Part shown: in pieces, positions 39,549 through 50,120 of the stretch
How the letters are laid out: each line of letters starts with the position of its first letter
How positions within the stretch are numbered: the first letter of the stretch is position 1
Source: Blastocystis sp. Blastoise
Lineage: Eukaryota > Sar > Bigyra > Opalinata > Blastocystidae
Direction: 5' to 3'
DNA length: 64,000 nt
Assembly: GCA_039096225.1 (NCBI GenBank)
Contig: JBBPEB010000020.1
Location: 212,001 to 276,000 of the forward strand
Translations under genes and position numbers: made by a program
Notes under the pieces: model-generated
Seen by the model: the letters and a program-made list of their open reading frames with translations, nothing else
Databases searched by the model: none
Told to the model about the DNA's origin: nothing

Positions 39549-39828
39549 GTGACGGAGTTTGGAGCAATATTCAAAACCACCAATTTTGGATCTTTCCGGA
39601 ATGACGACGTTTGGAGCAATTTTCAAAACCATTCATTTCGAATCTTTCCGGAATGACAACGTTTGAAACAATACTAAAAAACACATATTTTATTTTTCCT
39701 GATATGACGTCGTTTGGAGCAAATTCAAAACCACTCATTTCGAATCTTTTCGGAATGACAACGTTGAAGCAATATTCAAAACCATTTATTCTATTTTTTT
39801 CCTGATATGACGAACTTTTAAACAATAT
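39549..39828. repeat. Iteron-like tandem repeats between SSB-like and primase-helicase genes
   Basis: Five to six units of about 51-52 bp, each starting GACGACGTTTGGAGCAAT or a variant and ending TTTCCGGAAT or TTCCTGATAT. Two unit types partly alternate. Palindromic TTCCGGAA and GACGTC lie inside. The location in the divergent intergenic region of two replication genes suggests a replication origin or a shared control region. Confidence 0.65.
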
Positions 39829-39891
39829 TTAATTTGAATCTTTTAAAAATAATATTTAATTTATTTGAATTTTTTAAATATTTATTTGAAA

Positions 39892-42800
39892 ATGGCTGAA
39901 ATTCAAAATCAAACAATTTGTAAGTATTCTACCTTCAATCAAGAAAATACTATGGATAACAGGGCTGCTACAGTTGTTCAAAACCCTTCGAAATTCTATG
40001 ATTATATGTATAAATATTATTTAGATAGTAAACAACCTGGTGGAGTCCCTGAACTTAAGCATTATATTGATGTTGTCCCTACTACTGTTGAGAAAGCTTA
40101 TCGTCGATTATGGTTTGATCTTGATTGTTGCCGTGAAGAAAATGAATTCACCGATCTATCTGATAATAATATACATATGCTGATTGAACGTATTAGTCAA
40201 TTGTTCTTAAAGATATATAATCCAAATAATATGAATATTATTACTACTAAGAAGCTTGTCAATAGAAAAGAAAAAGCAAATGGTCTCTTCTATAGTTGGG
40301 GTATGCACGTCTTCACCAATTGGTTTATCAAAACAGATTTATTAACTTATATGTATAATGAAATTATTGAAGATGATATGATTAAATCTATTTGTAATAC
40401 TTTACATGTGAACTCTAATGAATTTATTGATGGAGCCGTAATTGCAAATAAGAATCGAAATAATGGTGTAATGATGCTTGGATGTTCGAAGAATAATACT
40501 CCGTCTACATATGATTTCTACGATATGTATGAATCAAATTCTTGGCAAAAAATTAATTTTGAAAATTCTGATATAATCAAAAATGCTTATTATTCTACTC
40601 TACTTAATTATAATTCTCCTAATGATGTTTTTGTATGCTACAGTAATTATGTTTTATTTTCAGAACTATTAAATAAAAACAATGTAAAAAGATACCTTCA
40701 TAAAATATTATCGTTTGATAAAGATACTATTAATAGTTTTACTACTGCATATTCTATTACTAAAGCTTATAAAGATATTAACCCTGCTACTATGGATAAT
40801 AACTCTGAAGAAGTAGATAATTACGAATTTAATTTATTAGAGCAAATACTCACACTTATTTCTGAAATAGATAATGGATATTATTTTGAATCTCATAATG
40901 AATGGTATAAGCTTATACGAGCTACAAATAATTATAATAACTCTGAAGATACTTTAAATATTTTTATGAATATAAGTAACTCATGTTCTCATACTCGTAG
41001 CTTACAGAAATTCAAATCTACTTGGAATAATACGTCTAGCTATGAATCTTATAATTATTTCAAAGATTCTTCGTATCTTTTCTTTATCTTACAAAAACAC
41101 AATAAACTACCAATAGATTGTAAGAATGATTATATCTTTTGCCATGTGATGAAATCTATATCTAGACATAATGAAGTTACTTCTCAAGCATTCGTGGAAT
41201 TATTCAAAACTTTCTGCTTTAATGATCGTGTTATGGTTGAAGATATATCTAAAAAATTCGTGAAAATTTATGCTTATGATGAATTCAACGTTTTAAGAAA
41301 TATTCACCATTCTTATGATGTCAATTTCTTTGAATCAGAAATTACTTCTTTTGCTAATTCAATTGCTGACAATTTCCAATTAGCAAAACAATTTAAGAAA
41401 GAAATTAAGAGCCATATATTTTCTCTGAATAAATTACAAAATGCCTCTAAAACAAATGAAAAAAACTATAAGGAATGGTTAGCTAGATATCAGAAAACTT
41501 ACGCTATATCTTATGAAACTTTCAGAGATATTCATCTCAAACATAGAGAAAATGTTATTTATACAAATGTCGGTTTTGTTGTTCCGCTAACAAATGCCCC
41601 TGAACCAACCATTGTAGATGATTGGACAGCTGAATTCCCTGGAGCACAATATCACCTTTTAAATTCTCCTTCTTATGATGTAATTCCCTATGAAAAAGAA
41701 GATATTATCTTTGAAGAAATGATTATTAATGCCCAAATTGTCCCTAAAACAAAACATGTACCTGAAGACTTTGATGCTATAAAACAGTTTCAAAGACATG
41801 TTTTACGTTATTGTGGAGGCGACGGTGATTACGCAGATGCTATGATGCAAATTATTTGTCAATCACTCTATTGTTGTTCCGATCACACTTGGTGTTATAT
41901 CCTATATGGTACTTCTGGAGCCAATGGAAAAACTATAACTACTGATATTATGAAAAATATTCTAGGTAATAATCAGTGTATTCCCGTGAATCCTGATAAC
42001 TTTGAAGAAACTTCAGCTTCTCCATTTCTACTTAATTTACATAATAAAACTATGTATTATATGAATGAACTTAGTGAACATTCAGGAGGGTTTAAGAAAT
42101 CTGTAAATCCCCTAGAATCTCGTATATTCAAGGAATTATGTGAAAAGAAATCAGACGCTACCGCTCGTCTTCTTCACTCTAATGTTATTCAAACCTATAA
42201 TTACACGGGAATTCTCTTTGTTACCTCTAATATTCAACCTACTGCCGTGAATGCCGGACCTTTAGAACGTAGAGTCGTCTTCTTACCGTCACTTTGCCGC
42301 TATTTACCACCTTCCTCAGTAACTCTCTATGAACCTAAAGGAGATTATTTAACCAAGAGAAAACGATATAATACAGAGGAAGAAATCCAAATAGCCGTGA
42401 ATCAAGGTCTTCTAGCTAAAAAGAAAAATCACTATCCAATGGATCCTAACGTATCTTTTCTGTTTAAAAAACATACAAATGCTATATTCTCTTGGTTAAT
42501 CTTCCATTATCTTGAACGTAGCTTACGTCTTAATATGGATATGTTACAAGGAATTCAAGCAATTGCCACATGTAAAGAAGATTTCTTAGAAAAGTGTTCT
42601 TCTGGATATAATATGAAAGATTTTGTCAAGGCTAAATTGCAAATAGATCCTTTCTTTATTAATGTCGTATCTTTAGAAGATATCTTTATCGCTTATAAAG
42701 ATTTTAATAAAGATGCGAAGTTCACTATCCAAACAAATCTAGATAAATTTTTCAAGCAATTGTGTACTGCATTTCTGGCAAATTCCGAATTCTACGAAAT

Positions 42801-43056
42801 TGATATGTTGGATTACCGTAGAACTCATCAAAGTAATTACTATAAGGACAATTCTGCCGTCGGTATTAAAGGTATTCTTATTGATAAATCTTATAATTAT
42901 AGTGTAAATATGAAAAGATTCACGGAAGATTACCGTATTAGTACCTCTGTAGTGAATATTGTCGGCTTTGACGCTAATTTATTCTCCAAAAATGTCAAAA
43001 AACTAAAAATATTTTATGAAAATAAAGAGTATTATGCTCCTTATTTTGGTTATTAA
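39892..43056 (+). CDS. Primase-SF3 helicase (D5-like), 1054 aa
   Basis: The start is MAEIQNQ (39,892), after a T/A leader; nine codons of open frame precede it. The N-terminal archaeo-eukaryotic primase motif WFDLD is at residues 74-78, with a later GMHVFTNW (second motif, His). The C-terminal superfamily 3 helicase has Walker A GTSGANGKT (673-681), the Walker B-like region MYYMNELSE, motif C LFVTSNIQP (about 777), and the post-helicase block GPLERRVVFLP. This combination initiates and drives replication of many large DNA viruses, virophages and PLVs. Around ten Trp are all TGG and no TGA occurs in the frame. The iteron array lies just upstream. Confidence 0.9.
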   Translation: MAEIQNQTICKYSTFNQENTMDNRAATVVQNPSKFYDYMYKYYLDSKQPGGVPELKHYIDVVPTTVEKAYRRLWFDLDCCREENEFTDLSDNNIHMLIERISQLFLKIYNPNNMNIITTKKLVNRKEKANGLFYSWGMHVFTNWFIKTDLLTYMYNEIIEDDMIKSICNTLHVNSNEFIDGAVIANKNRNNGVMMLGCSKNNTPSTYDFYDMYESNSWQKINFENSDIIKNAYYSTLLNYNSPNDVFVCYSNYVLFSELLNKNNVKRYLHKILSFDKDTINSFTTAYSITKAYKDINPATMDNNSEEVDNYEFNLLEQILTLISEIDNGYYFESHNEWYKLIRATNNYNNSEDTLNIFMNISNSCSHTRSLQKFKSTWNNTSSYESYNYFKDSSYLFFILQKHNKLPIDCKNDYIFCHVMKSISRHNEVTSQAFVELFKTFCFNDRVMVEDISKKFVKIYAYDEFNVLRNIHHSYDVNFFESEITSFANSIADNFQLAKQFKKEIKSHIFSLNKLQNASKTNEKNYKEWLARYQKTYAISYETFRDIHLKHRENVIYTNVGFVVPLTNAPEPTIVDDWTAEFPGAQYHLLNSPSYDVIPYEKEDIIFEEMIINAQIVPKTKHVPEDFDAIKQFQRHVLRYCGGDGDYADAMMQIICQSLYCCSDHTWCYILYGTSGANGKTITTDIMKNILGNNQCIPVNPDNFEETSASPFLLNLHNKTMYYMNELSEHSGGFKKSVNPLESRIFKELCEKKSDATARLLHSNVIQTYNYTGILFVTSNIQPTAVNAGPLERRVVFLPSLCRYLPPSSVTLYEPKGDYLTKRKRYNTEEEIQIAVNQGLLAKKKNHYPMDPNVSFLFKKHTNAIFSWLIFHYLERSLRLNMDMLQGIQAIATCKEDFLEKCSSGYNMKDFVKAKLQIDPFFINVVSLEDIFIAYKDFNKDAKFTIQTNLDKFFKQLCTAFLANSEFYEIDMLDYRRTHQSNYYKDNSAVGIKGILIDKSYNYSVNMKRFTEDYRISTSVVNIVGFDANLFSKNVKKLKIFYENKEYYAPYFGY

Positions 43057-43122
43057 TTTTTTTTTTTTTAATTTTATTTGTTTTGTTTAGTTGAAAAAAA
43101 TTTATAATTAAAAAATAAACTG

Positions 43123-43206
43123 AGACCTGGCATACCAGATGGATAGATAATATGGTGAAAAATATACATATAGGGGTTCTATCCCTGGTATGTCGGGTCT
43201 TTTTTT
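43123..43206 (+). terminator. Long hairpin followed by T7, downstream of the helicase
   Basis: AGACCTGGCATACCAG (43,123-43,138) pairs over all 16 positions (two G-U) with CTGGTATGTCGGGTCT (43,185-43,200). Inside, GGATAGA pairs with TCTATCC. A run of seven T follows. It could be a transcription terminator or poly(A)-site hairpin like those of mimivirus-type genes, or a short Pol III transcript. The inner GGTTCTATCC resembles a B-box. Confidence 0.6.
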
Positions 43207-43393
43207 ACATGTTTTTTTATTAAATTAAACCAAATGTACAGAAAAATACCGTAAATATTCAATTTCCATGTTTATTTTCTTAAAAACACGCAAAATTTAT
43301 AAATAATTTTTGTTTCTCTAGTTGAATGGAGAAACCATCAAAAGATCGTAAAGTAAATTTTTATAATTCATTTTTATTTTATTTTTACTAATT

Positions 43394-43802
43394 ATGAATT
43401 CTGACAATAATAGCTGTTTCCCTACTCCCGGTGTCCTTGATGTACGTGGTGCTAGCCCTGCTGAAGCCCATAGACTCTGTCTTCAGTTCCTTCGCGTAAT
43501 TGAAGAACCATTGATTGGTGAATCTACTGCCAACTTTAGATATCAATGCTACTATAATGATACTCCAGTAGCAGTCTACAAGTATATATTTATTTATATT
43601 TAATTACATATATAGTGCAATTATGCCTGTTGAATTCTGTGTTAATACGTTTCAGGATCAATTCGAGTTAGCTGAAGACTTTATAAATCCTACAAGTCCA
43701 CGCTATTCTCCCATTGAGTCTGATTCTGAATTAACCAATTACTCACCGGTCTTCGAGCCTGCCTCTCCCGTTATCCCTAAGCTGGAATCGCTTGAAAAAT
43801 AA
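43394..43802 (+). CDS. Small spliced viral-element gene, 124 aa
   Basis: Exon 1 43,394-43,581 and exon 2 43,616-43,802, with a 34-nt GT-AG intron (GTATATATTT...ATATATAG) in phase 2. The joined frame is 124 codons plus TAA. The N-terminal half has a helical, cysteine-containing segment (AEAHRLCLQFLRVIEE). The C-terminal half is acidic and rich in Ser-Pro (SPRYSP, YSPVFEPASPVIP). Base composition is clearly richer in G+C than the flanks, which supports coding. No known domain; the Ser-Pro tail suggests a phosphoprotein. Whether it belongs to the virus or was added later is uncertain. Confidence 0.6.
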
Positions 43803-44144
43803 ATATTTACATTGTTAAATTATTTTTTTCGTTTTAATTACTTGTTTTGTTTTGACATATTTAAAAAATATAAAATAAAAAGATCACAAAAATAAAAAAA
43901 TAAAAGAAATAAAAAAGCCAGTTTCTGATTTTTTTTCCCCAAATGTTTTATAATAGGGGGTTATTTGGTTATTTGGTTCATAACCATTTAACCATTTAAC
44001 CAAAAATTATTTTTTAATATTAGATTTTTAGAAATCGATGACGCACACCCCCTCAACAGCCAATCAAAACGCTTAAAACCTATTTTCATGATTATTTCTA
44101 CTAACTCCCTTACATTTACCACTTCCCCGTAAACCAGAAGTTTT

Positions 44145-44268
44145 AATAATACTTCGGCCGAGAGCTCCAGCACTCGTCTAATGCCCTTAAAAGGAAAATC
44201 AGTATGATTTTCCTTTATAAGGGCTTTATCGAGTGAAACACTGGAGCTCGTAGAGCGGAAGTATTATT
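44145..44268. other. Long multi-segment foldback hairpin
   Basis: Nested complementary blocks: AATAATACTTC with GAAGTATTATT, GAGCTCCAG with CTGGAGCTC, CACTCG with CGAGTG (AAACA bulge), GCCCTTA with TAAGGGC, AAAGGAAAATC with GATTTTCCTTT, apical loop AGTAT. No hammerhead core was found. It lies at the right end of the PLV and could be a structured RNA, a terminator for both directions, or a small foldback element. Confidence 0.6.
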
Positions 44269-44387
44269 ATTTCTAATGCTAACAAAAAAATTAAAAAGTA
44301 TTTTAATTGGATATTAAAGAATTTGTGTTTTCAAAATACAAATCGTTTAGAGTCTTGAAAAATTTTTGGTATTTTAACAAAAATTTT

Positions 44388-44475
44388 GAATATTTTTGGG
44401 TATTTCTAACAATTCGATTTTTTTTTGGGTAGGTTAAAATAATTATGTTTTTCTTTTGGGGTATATCTAACAATG
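44388..44475 (+). repeat. GGGTATTTCTA repeats at the right end of the PLV
   Basis: GGGTATTTCTAAC, GGGTAGG and GGGGTATATCTAAC in the same orientation as the repeats at 2728-2812, including an exact 19-bp match. Probable direct terminal repeats. Confidence 0.45.
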
Positions 44476-46094
44476 TCTCATATATAAACGATAAAAAAAA
44501 AATAATAATAATAATAAATATATACTTATCTATTTTTTTTATTATATAAAAGGACTGAAAAAATATAAATCTAAATATAAAAAAAGTATATCGTACTCAA
44601 TGAAAATCTTTATCTTGTATATCTCTATATAAAATATTATTATTAAAAATAAAAATTAATGAAATATATAAAATAAGCATATTCACAATGATAATTATGT
44701 AAAATAAAATAAATGAAATAATAATATAGAATAAACGAAATAATAATATAAAAAATAAATATATAAACATAGAATTACAACTAATTCACCAAAATAATGT
44801 ATTTAAACTAATTAATTAATCTAAAATATAATCTGAACACTCTACAATCATTGTAATACTCTAAAATAAAAACAAAGATAATAAAGAAAAAGAATTAAGA
44901 AAAGAATTATATACTTAAAGTAATTTTTTAATCAAATAAGTTATTGAAAATGCTTTAGTGAGCTATTCTATAGAACAGAACCAGATCCAGTCTTAAATAA
45001 TTGTGTCATCTAAAAATAAAATACAATTAAGTAAAACAAAATATAAAATATAAACTCAATATTGAATCAGGGCATTCTTCTTTAATAGAATTCATTGTAT
45101 TCATTCTTAATGAATCATCACAGCAACAGATAAATTTAAATAAATAAATAAAAGAACAAGTTTCAAAAAACATAAATTTTATTCAAATTATAACGAGATC
45201 CATTCAAAAAATCGTGATTCTCATTCACAATGACTGTTTTCTTTTGTCTCTTTTAATAATTTTTTGAATTTCATATTTTATTTATCTTATAAACCTTTCA
45301 AAGGTTGTCTTTCTGTTTTCTTTAGGTATGTTATCTATTTATGTTCTTTATATCTCCTAGGTGTTTCATTCTTAGGTCTTCTTGTCTCTCCATTCTTCAA
45401 ATTCTCAATTCCTGTTGTGGTTCAAAACGTTATGAAATGGTATATATCCTATTTTATTTATCTATTTAATATTGTATATTTATTTAGAAAACCTTTGTTA
45501 CTAAGCCTGATCGGTGATCTCTGTGTTGGTTTCCTTTCCTGTTGATCGTTCTTATTTCAAACAATCTAAAAGGTATTTATATATTTATTCTTTTGATCTT
45601 TTTATTAATTTATATAGTCAACAGATTAATTCACCCATCATGAGTTGCATTTCTCGTTTCTTCTTTGTTTTCAATGTACTCAAACTGTTATCATGTTTTT
45701 TATGGTCTTTCTGTATTACATGAATGATGTATTCTTTTTCAAAAATATCTTTTTTTATATATATTTTAATTAATTTATTTTTTCCTTTTTTTATTACTTT
45801 TTTTTCATTTTTTTTATTTTTATTTACTTTTATATTATTATATATATATTTATTATCATCTTATATATATATATATATATATTATTTCTATAGTATTGAT
45901 AAACAAAGAGACAATCAGTGTCTCCATTGTCTTGCAACTTTTCTTCTTTGGGGTCTTTTTGGCTTTTTTGTCTAATTGAGAGTATCTTGATGCTACTGGA
46001 AACTGAGTTGAGTTATTTTCTGTGTTTTCTAAGTATATATATATATATAATATTTTTTTTTTTTTTTATTATATATGTCTTATTATGATTCAAC

Positions 46095-46149
<55 letters not shown>

Positions 46150-46688
46150 TTTATATATATTTATATGTTTATATTTATGTAGTATATTATACTACTTTAT
46201 AGATAATCACTATTTTATTTTTAATTTATATATATATATATAGGTTTAATGCCTCTAGTTGTGGTTGTTTTGTTCTTTTGGATTATTATTTGATTTTTTT
46301 TCGTATATATATATATATATATTTGTTAATAATAATAATTTAGCTTACTAGTTTCTTTACTATATTATATTATATTAATATTTCTACCTATATATATATT
46401 ATAGTGTTTTCCTACTCTTTTTTAATTATAATGATTCCCTCTATATGTGTGTCTTTTCAGTCTGTATTGACTGCTTTGGGATTCTTCTTAATCATATTGG
46501 CTATATATTTTTGTTTATATATATTGTATATTTTTCTGTTTATATATATTGTGTATTATTCTATATATATATTGTATTATATTCATATATATATATTTTT
46601 TTATATTATTCTGTATATATATATATTTTATATTATTCTATATATATATATATTCTGCTATTCACTTATAAATACTCTTATATATCGT
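44476..46688. other. AT-rich region with possible decayed exons
   Basis: From about 45,240 to 46,500 the plus strand shows GTATATAT...ATAG intron-like blocks separating less AT-rich segments (for example 45,361-45,438, 45,489-45,572, 45,895-46,000). I could not join them into one open frame. They may be a decayed spliced gene. (AT)n tracts lie at 46,100-46,145. Confidence 0.35.
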
Positions 46689-46709
46689 ATTTAAGCTCCA
46701 TAATGGATG

Positions 46710-46744
<35 letters not shown>

Positions 46745-46764
46745 GTTCAATTCCTGGCTTAAAT
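46689..46764 (+). ncRNA. tRNA-like element, copy 2, anticodon arm replaced by (TA)n
   Basis: Acceptor ATTTAAG/CTTAAAT is perfect over 7 bp, the D-stem is CTCC/GGAG, and the T-loop region GTTCAATTCCTGG is present. The anticodon arm is a pure TA microsatellite. Confidence 0.45.
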
Positions 46765-46896
46765 CTTTCATTTTATTATATTATATTTTATATTTTATTT
46801 ATAGTCTTTTTATAATTAATTTTTATATTATAATTCTATTTTATATATATATATAGAAGATGAATTCAATATATTAAAATATATTATTATTTAAAT

Positions 46897-46962
46897 ATTT
46901 AAGTTCTATAAATGGATGGAGATATATATATATATATATCAGGTTCAACTCCTGACTTAAAT
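46897..46962 (+). ncRNA. tRNA-like element, copy 3, anticodon arm replaced by (TA)n
   Basis: Acceptor ATTTAAG/CTTAAAT, perfect T-arm TCAGG-TTCAACT-CCTGA, and TA repeats where the anticodon arm should be. It lies about 130 bp from copy 2. Confidence 0.45.
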
Positions 46963-49339
46963 TATTATATTCTTTTAATATATAATTATTATTCTATATA
47001 TAGAATTGAACTATCTATCAGCTCAAAATAATCAACTATATTTCATTATTAATATATATATAGATATAATTCAGTAAGTGAATCATCAAAGGTTTCATTG
47101 CTTTTTATAAAAGAAAAAAATTAAAAAATATTCAAATAGTAATATAGTCTTCTAATTAATATTTCTTTTTTTTCTTTAGTTATTTTCAATTCTTATTACA
47201 AATATCATCTTAATATGTTTATATTAAACTTTAACTTTTGTAATTATAACATTTTTATATAAAATAAACTAATTTATTATCTTGTTTCAATTATAAATAT
47301 TCATTATAGCATATTAAACTTATATAAGCATACTACATAACTATGTTTACACACAATTCATCCATTCTTAAAAAATATTTTAGTCTATTTTTCAACTTTT
47401 ATTCATACTAGTGTATACTATAGACTATTATTTAATGAATAGTATCAATTTTAATTCAAAAGAATAATATATGTTATTTAAAAATAATAAAATAAGAATA
47501 AAAAAAATATTATAATAAGAACTTTATCTCTCATTTCAAACTTCTTCTTTTTATTTACTATTTATTTAGATACTCTTAATATTCATTATTTATTCATTTT
47601 TATACTCATTATGATCTCTAGTCATCATATATATTTTTTATTTTATACTTAACTAAAACATTATCTATTCATTCTTATTAATTGTTTTCTTAAAACTGTT
47701 ATTATGTCTAAAATTAATTAAAAATCACTCTGTGAATTCATTAAAAATGTTTTTATAAATTATTTTAAACAAATCTTGTCAAAGACTCTCCTTCAACTAT
47801 CTTCAAACTGTTCATGATTCAACTTTTTAATGACTTTAGTACTCTATTATTAATAGACTGTGACACTTTTCTTTAAAATATTCTTTTATACACACAATTC
47901 TTAACATTATTAAACTATTTTGTTTAGAAAACAAGTTATTATCATACACATATGTTTATTAGTCTATAATAACTTCATAAAAGTCATTTTTGTTTATTCA
48001 AGTCAACATGAGTGAATTCATAGTTTTTTACAAAATGTCTTTAAATTAAACTTTTATTTAAATAGTATCTATATGTTAATTTACATTGATTGTATTAATA
48101 CTATATTATAATAATTATATAAACATATTAAAAAATTAAATTTTAAAATTAAAAATTAAAATGATACTCAATCAATTTTTCTTTTGTTATAATTATTTTT
48201 TCATTAATATTATATATTAAATACATAATCTATACAATAACAACCTATATAAGAATAATATAGAATAAAATAAATAATATATACCTATTTGATGGGTGAA
48301 ACACCCTCTAGTTGAAAGCATAGTGTAGAAATTTTTGATTTTTCTTATAATTTTTCGATATATTTTGAATCGTTTCAACGATTAATTTTTGTTATTTACA
48401 TGCTTTTTTAATTAACAATCATTTAATACCACCTATATAAACTTTATAAATAAAAAAATATATATAATATATAATATTTATAGACAATCAAGTTAATTGT
48501 CTATTTTTTACTTACCTAAAAAAATTCTTGAATGTCACTAACACCACCTATTGAGCAAAAAACCATCACCAAACACCACCAACAACGAAAACAACGAAAA
48601 AGACCTAAAAAACGACACAATATACTGATGCTACGAATCTTCATTCATAAACATCACCTTCAACAACACAACATATTACCTAACACTATAATATCATATA
48701 ATACAATATATAAATATAAACCTTTTTTAAAATCTTAACATTCTTACCTTAGAGTTCTTCAAAAGGAGAAATTCAAACGTATCCATATACCATAGAACTC
48801 TACAACCAACTAAAAGAATCCACTTCGTATTTTTCGCTACCAATTCAAGGACCAATTAACAATGGCGTCTCCTACCGTTTTTAAATACATTATACCAACT
48901 TATGAAAATGAAAATAAATATATAAAAATCATTAGGTTTAATAAAAAATTATATGAATAACTTCAAAATAAATAAAAAATGAATTGACAATAGTCATTTT
49001 TTTTATAAATCGGTACAAAGAATTCTTAGAATCCTAGAATCCTAGGTTCCTAGATTCCTAGAATCCATGAACCAATCAAATTACAGATTTTACGCTAAGA
49101 CTACTTTGGTCACTAGTTTCTCTTTTTTATTAAGCAATTCATTTCATTGGTTAATTTTTATAATTCTATATTCCTAGAATCCTAGATTCCTATTTTCCTA
49201 AGTTAAATATCAAAAATACAGAAAATCCAAAGTTAAAAACCTATTTTTATTGGTTAAAAAAAATTATCCAATTAAAAAAAGATAACCCTTATATAAATAA
49301 AAAGAAAAAGAGAAACCTTATCACATTATATTATCATTC
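46963..49339. other. AT-rich, no supportable gene
   Basis: The region around 47.7-48.1 kb contains TCAAGTCAAC-type strings related to the diverged repeats at 56-57 kb. A basic 68-codon frame at 48,532-48,738 has no supporting context. Imperfect repeats of TCCTAGAATCC occur at 49,021-49,065 and again near 49,160. Confidence 0.45.
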
Positions 49340-49357
49340 CCCTAACCCTAACCCTAA
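49340..49357 (+). repeat. Internal telomere-like (CCCTAA)3
   Basis: Three perfect units complementary to TTAGGG. They could be an interstitial telomere scar or a telobox-type promoter element, as it lies about 40 bp before a small open frame. Confidence 0.6.
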
Positions 49358-49397
49358 TAATTTTATCCGTATTCACGATACCAGGTTTTTTGAAGAT

Positions 49398-49936
49398 ATG
49401 ATCAAAAAAGAAAAGAAGAAAGGTCATATTTCATTACAAGATTACTATAATACCATAAATACTCTATTTATTCAAATTAATTCCTATATAGAAGAAATTA
49501 ATAAAGAAGAAGATATTGATAATATATATATAAAAAAATGTCATACTATTACTATACTGATGATGTATCTTCTTCAAACATGTACAGGGAGCTCACTCAG
49601 AAATAATGATTTATAAAATCTGAAAATAAACGAAAAAATAAAGAAATATAAAATAGAAAAAACAAAAAAAGAATATATATATATATTATACATACTACTT
49701 CTAAGAATGGAAACATTCCTTATTCCGATGGTAAGGAATTCCCTGACATATATGTTTTTTGTGAGAAATATCAAAATCTATTTAATAAATATATAAATAT
49801 AAGGAATAAAATAGGTGAATATTTGAAACAAAATAATATAAAATATGCAACATACTTATTTCTATATATACGAAAAACAGATTCATCGAGTAACTATCAA
49901 GCCTCTCAGTTTACGTATAGCACTTATCCAACAAGG
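49398..49936 (+). pseudogene. Decayed or spliced gene fragment, unidentified
   Basis: A 72-codon frame (49,398-49,616) with coding-like composition ends in TAA. A second coding-like frame runs from about 49,690 to a donor near 49,936 (NIPYSDGKEFPDIYVFCEKY). The string TGSSLRNNDL before the stop is faintly like a tyrosine-recombinase TGxRxSEL motif, but that is too weak for a call. No clean splice joining the two was found. Confidence 0.25.
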
Positions 49937-50120
49937 TATATTTATCTATATATATATTTATAATTATATTTATAATTATATTTATAATTATATTTATAAT
50001 TATATTTATATAAATCTATATATATATATATAAATCTATATATATATATATATATCTACATATATATATATATATATATATAAATCTATATAAACCTATA
50101 TATATATATATCTATATAAT
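49937..50120 (+). repeat. (TA)n and TATATTTATAAT microsatellites
   Basis: Tandem ATTATATTTATA units followed by TATATA runs; low complexity. Confidence 0.85.

Noticed and set aside
39571-39825. Opposing frames across the iteron array
   Set aside because: They follow the 51-52-bp DNA repeat and overlap each other on both strands.
43123-43200. tRNA gene
   Set aside because: The sequence forms one continuous long stem, not a cloverleaf, despite a B-box-like string.
44145-44268. Hammerhead or twister ribozyme
   Set aside because: No CTGANGA core or twister consensus could be placed on either strand.
48532-48738. Basic 68-codon frame
   Set aside because: No homology, splice context or neighbouring support; plausible chance frame.
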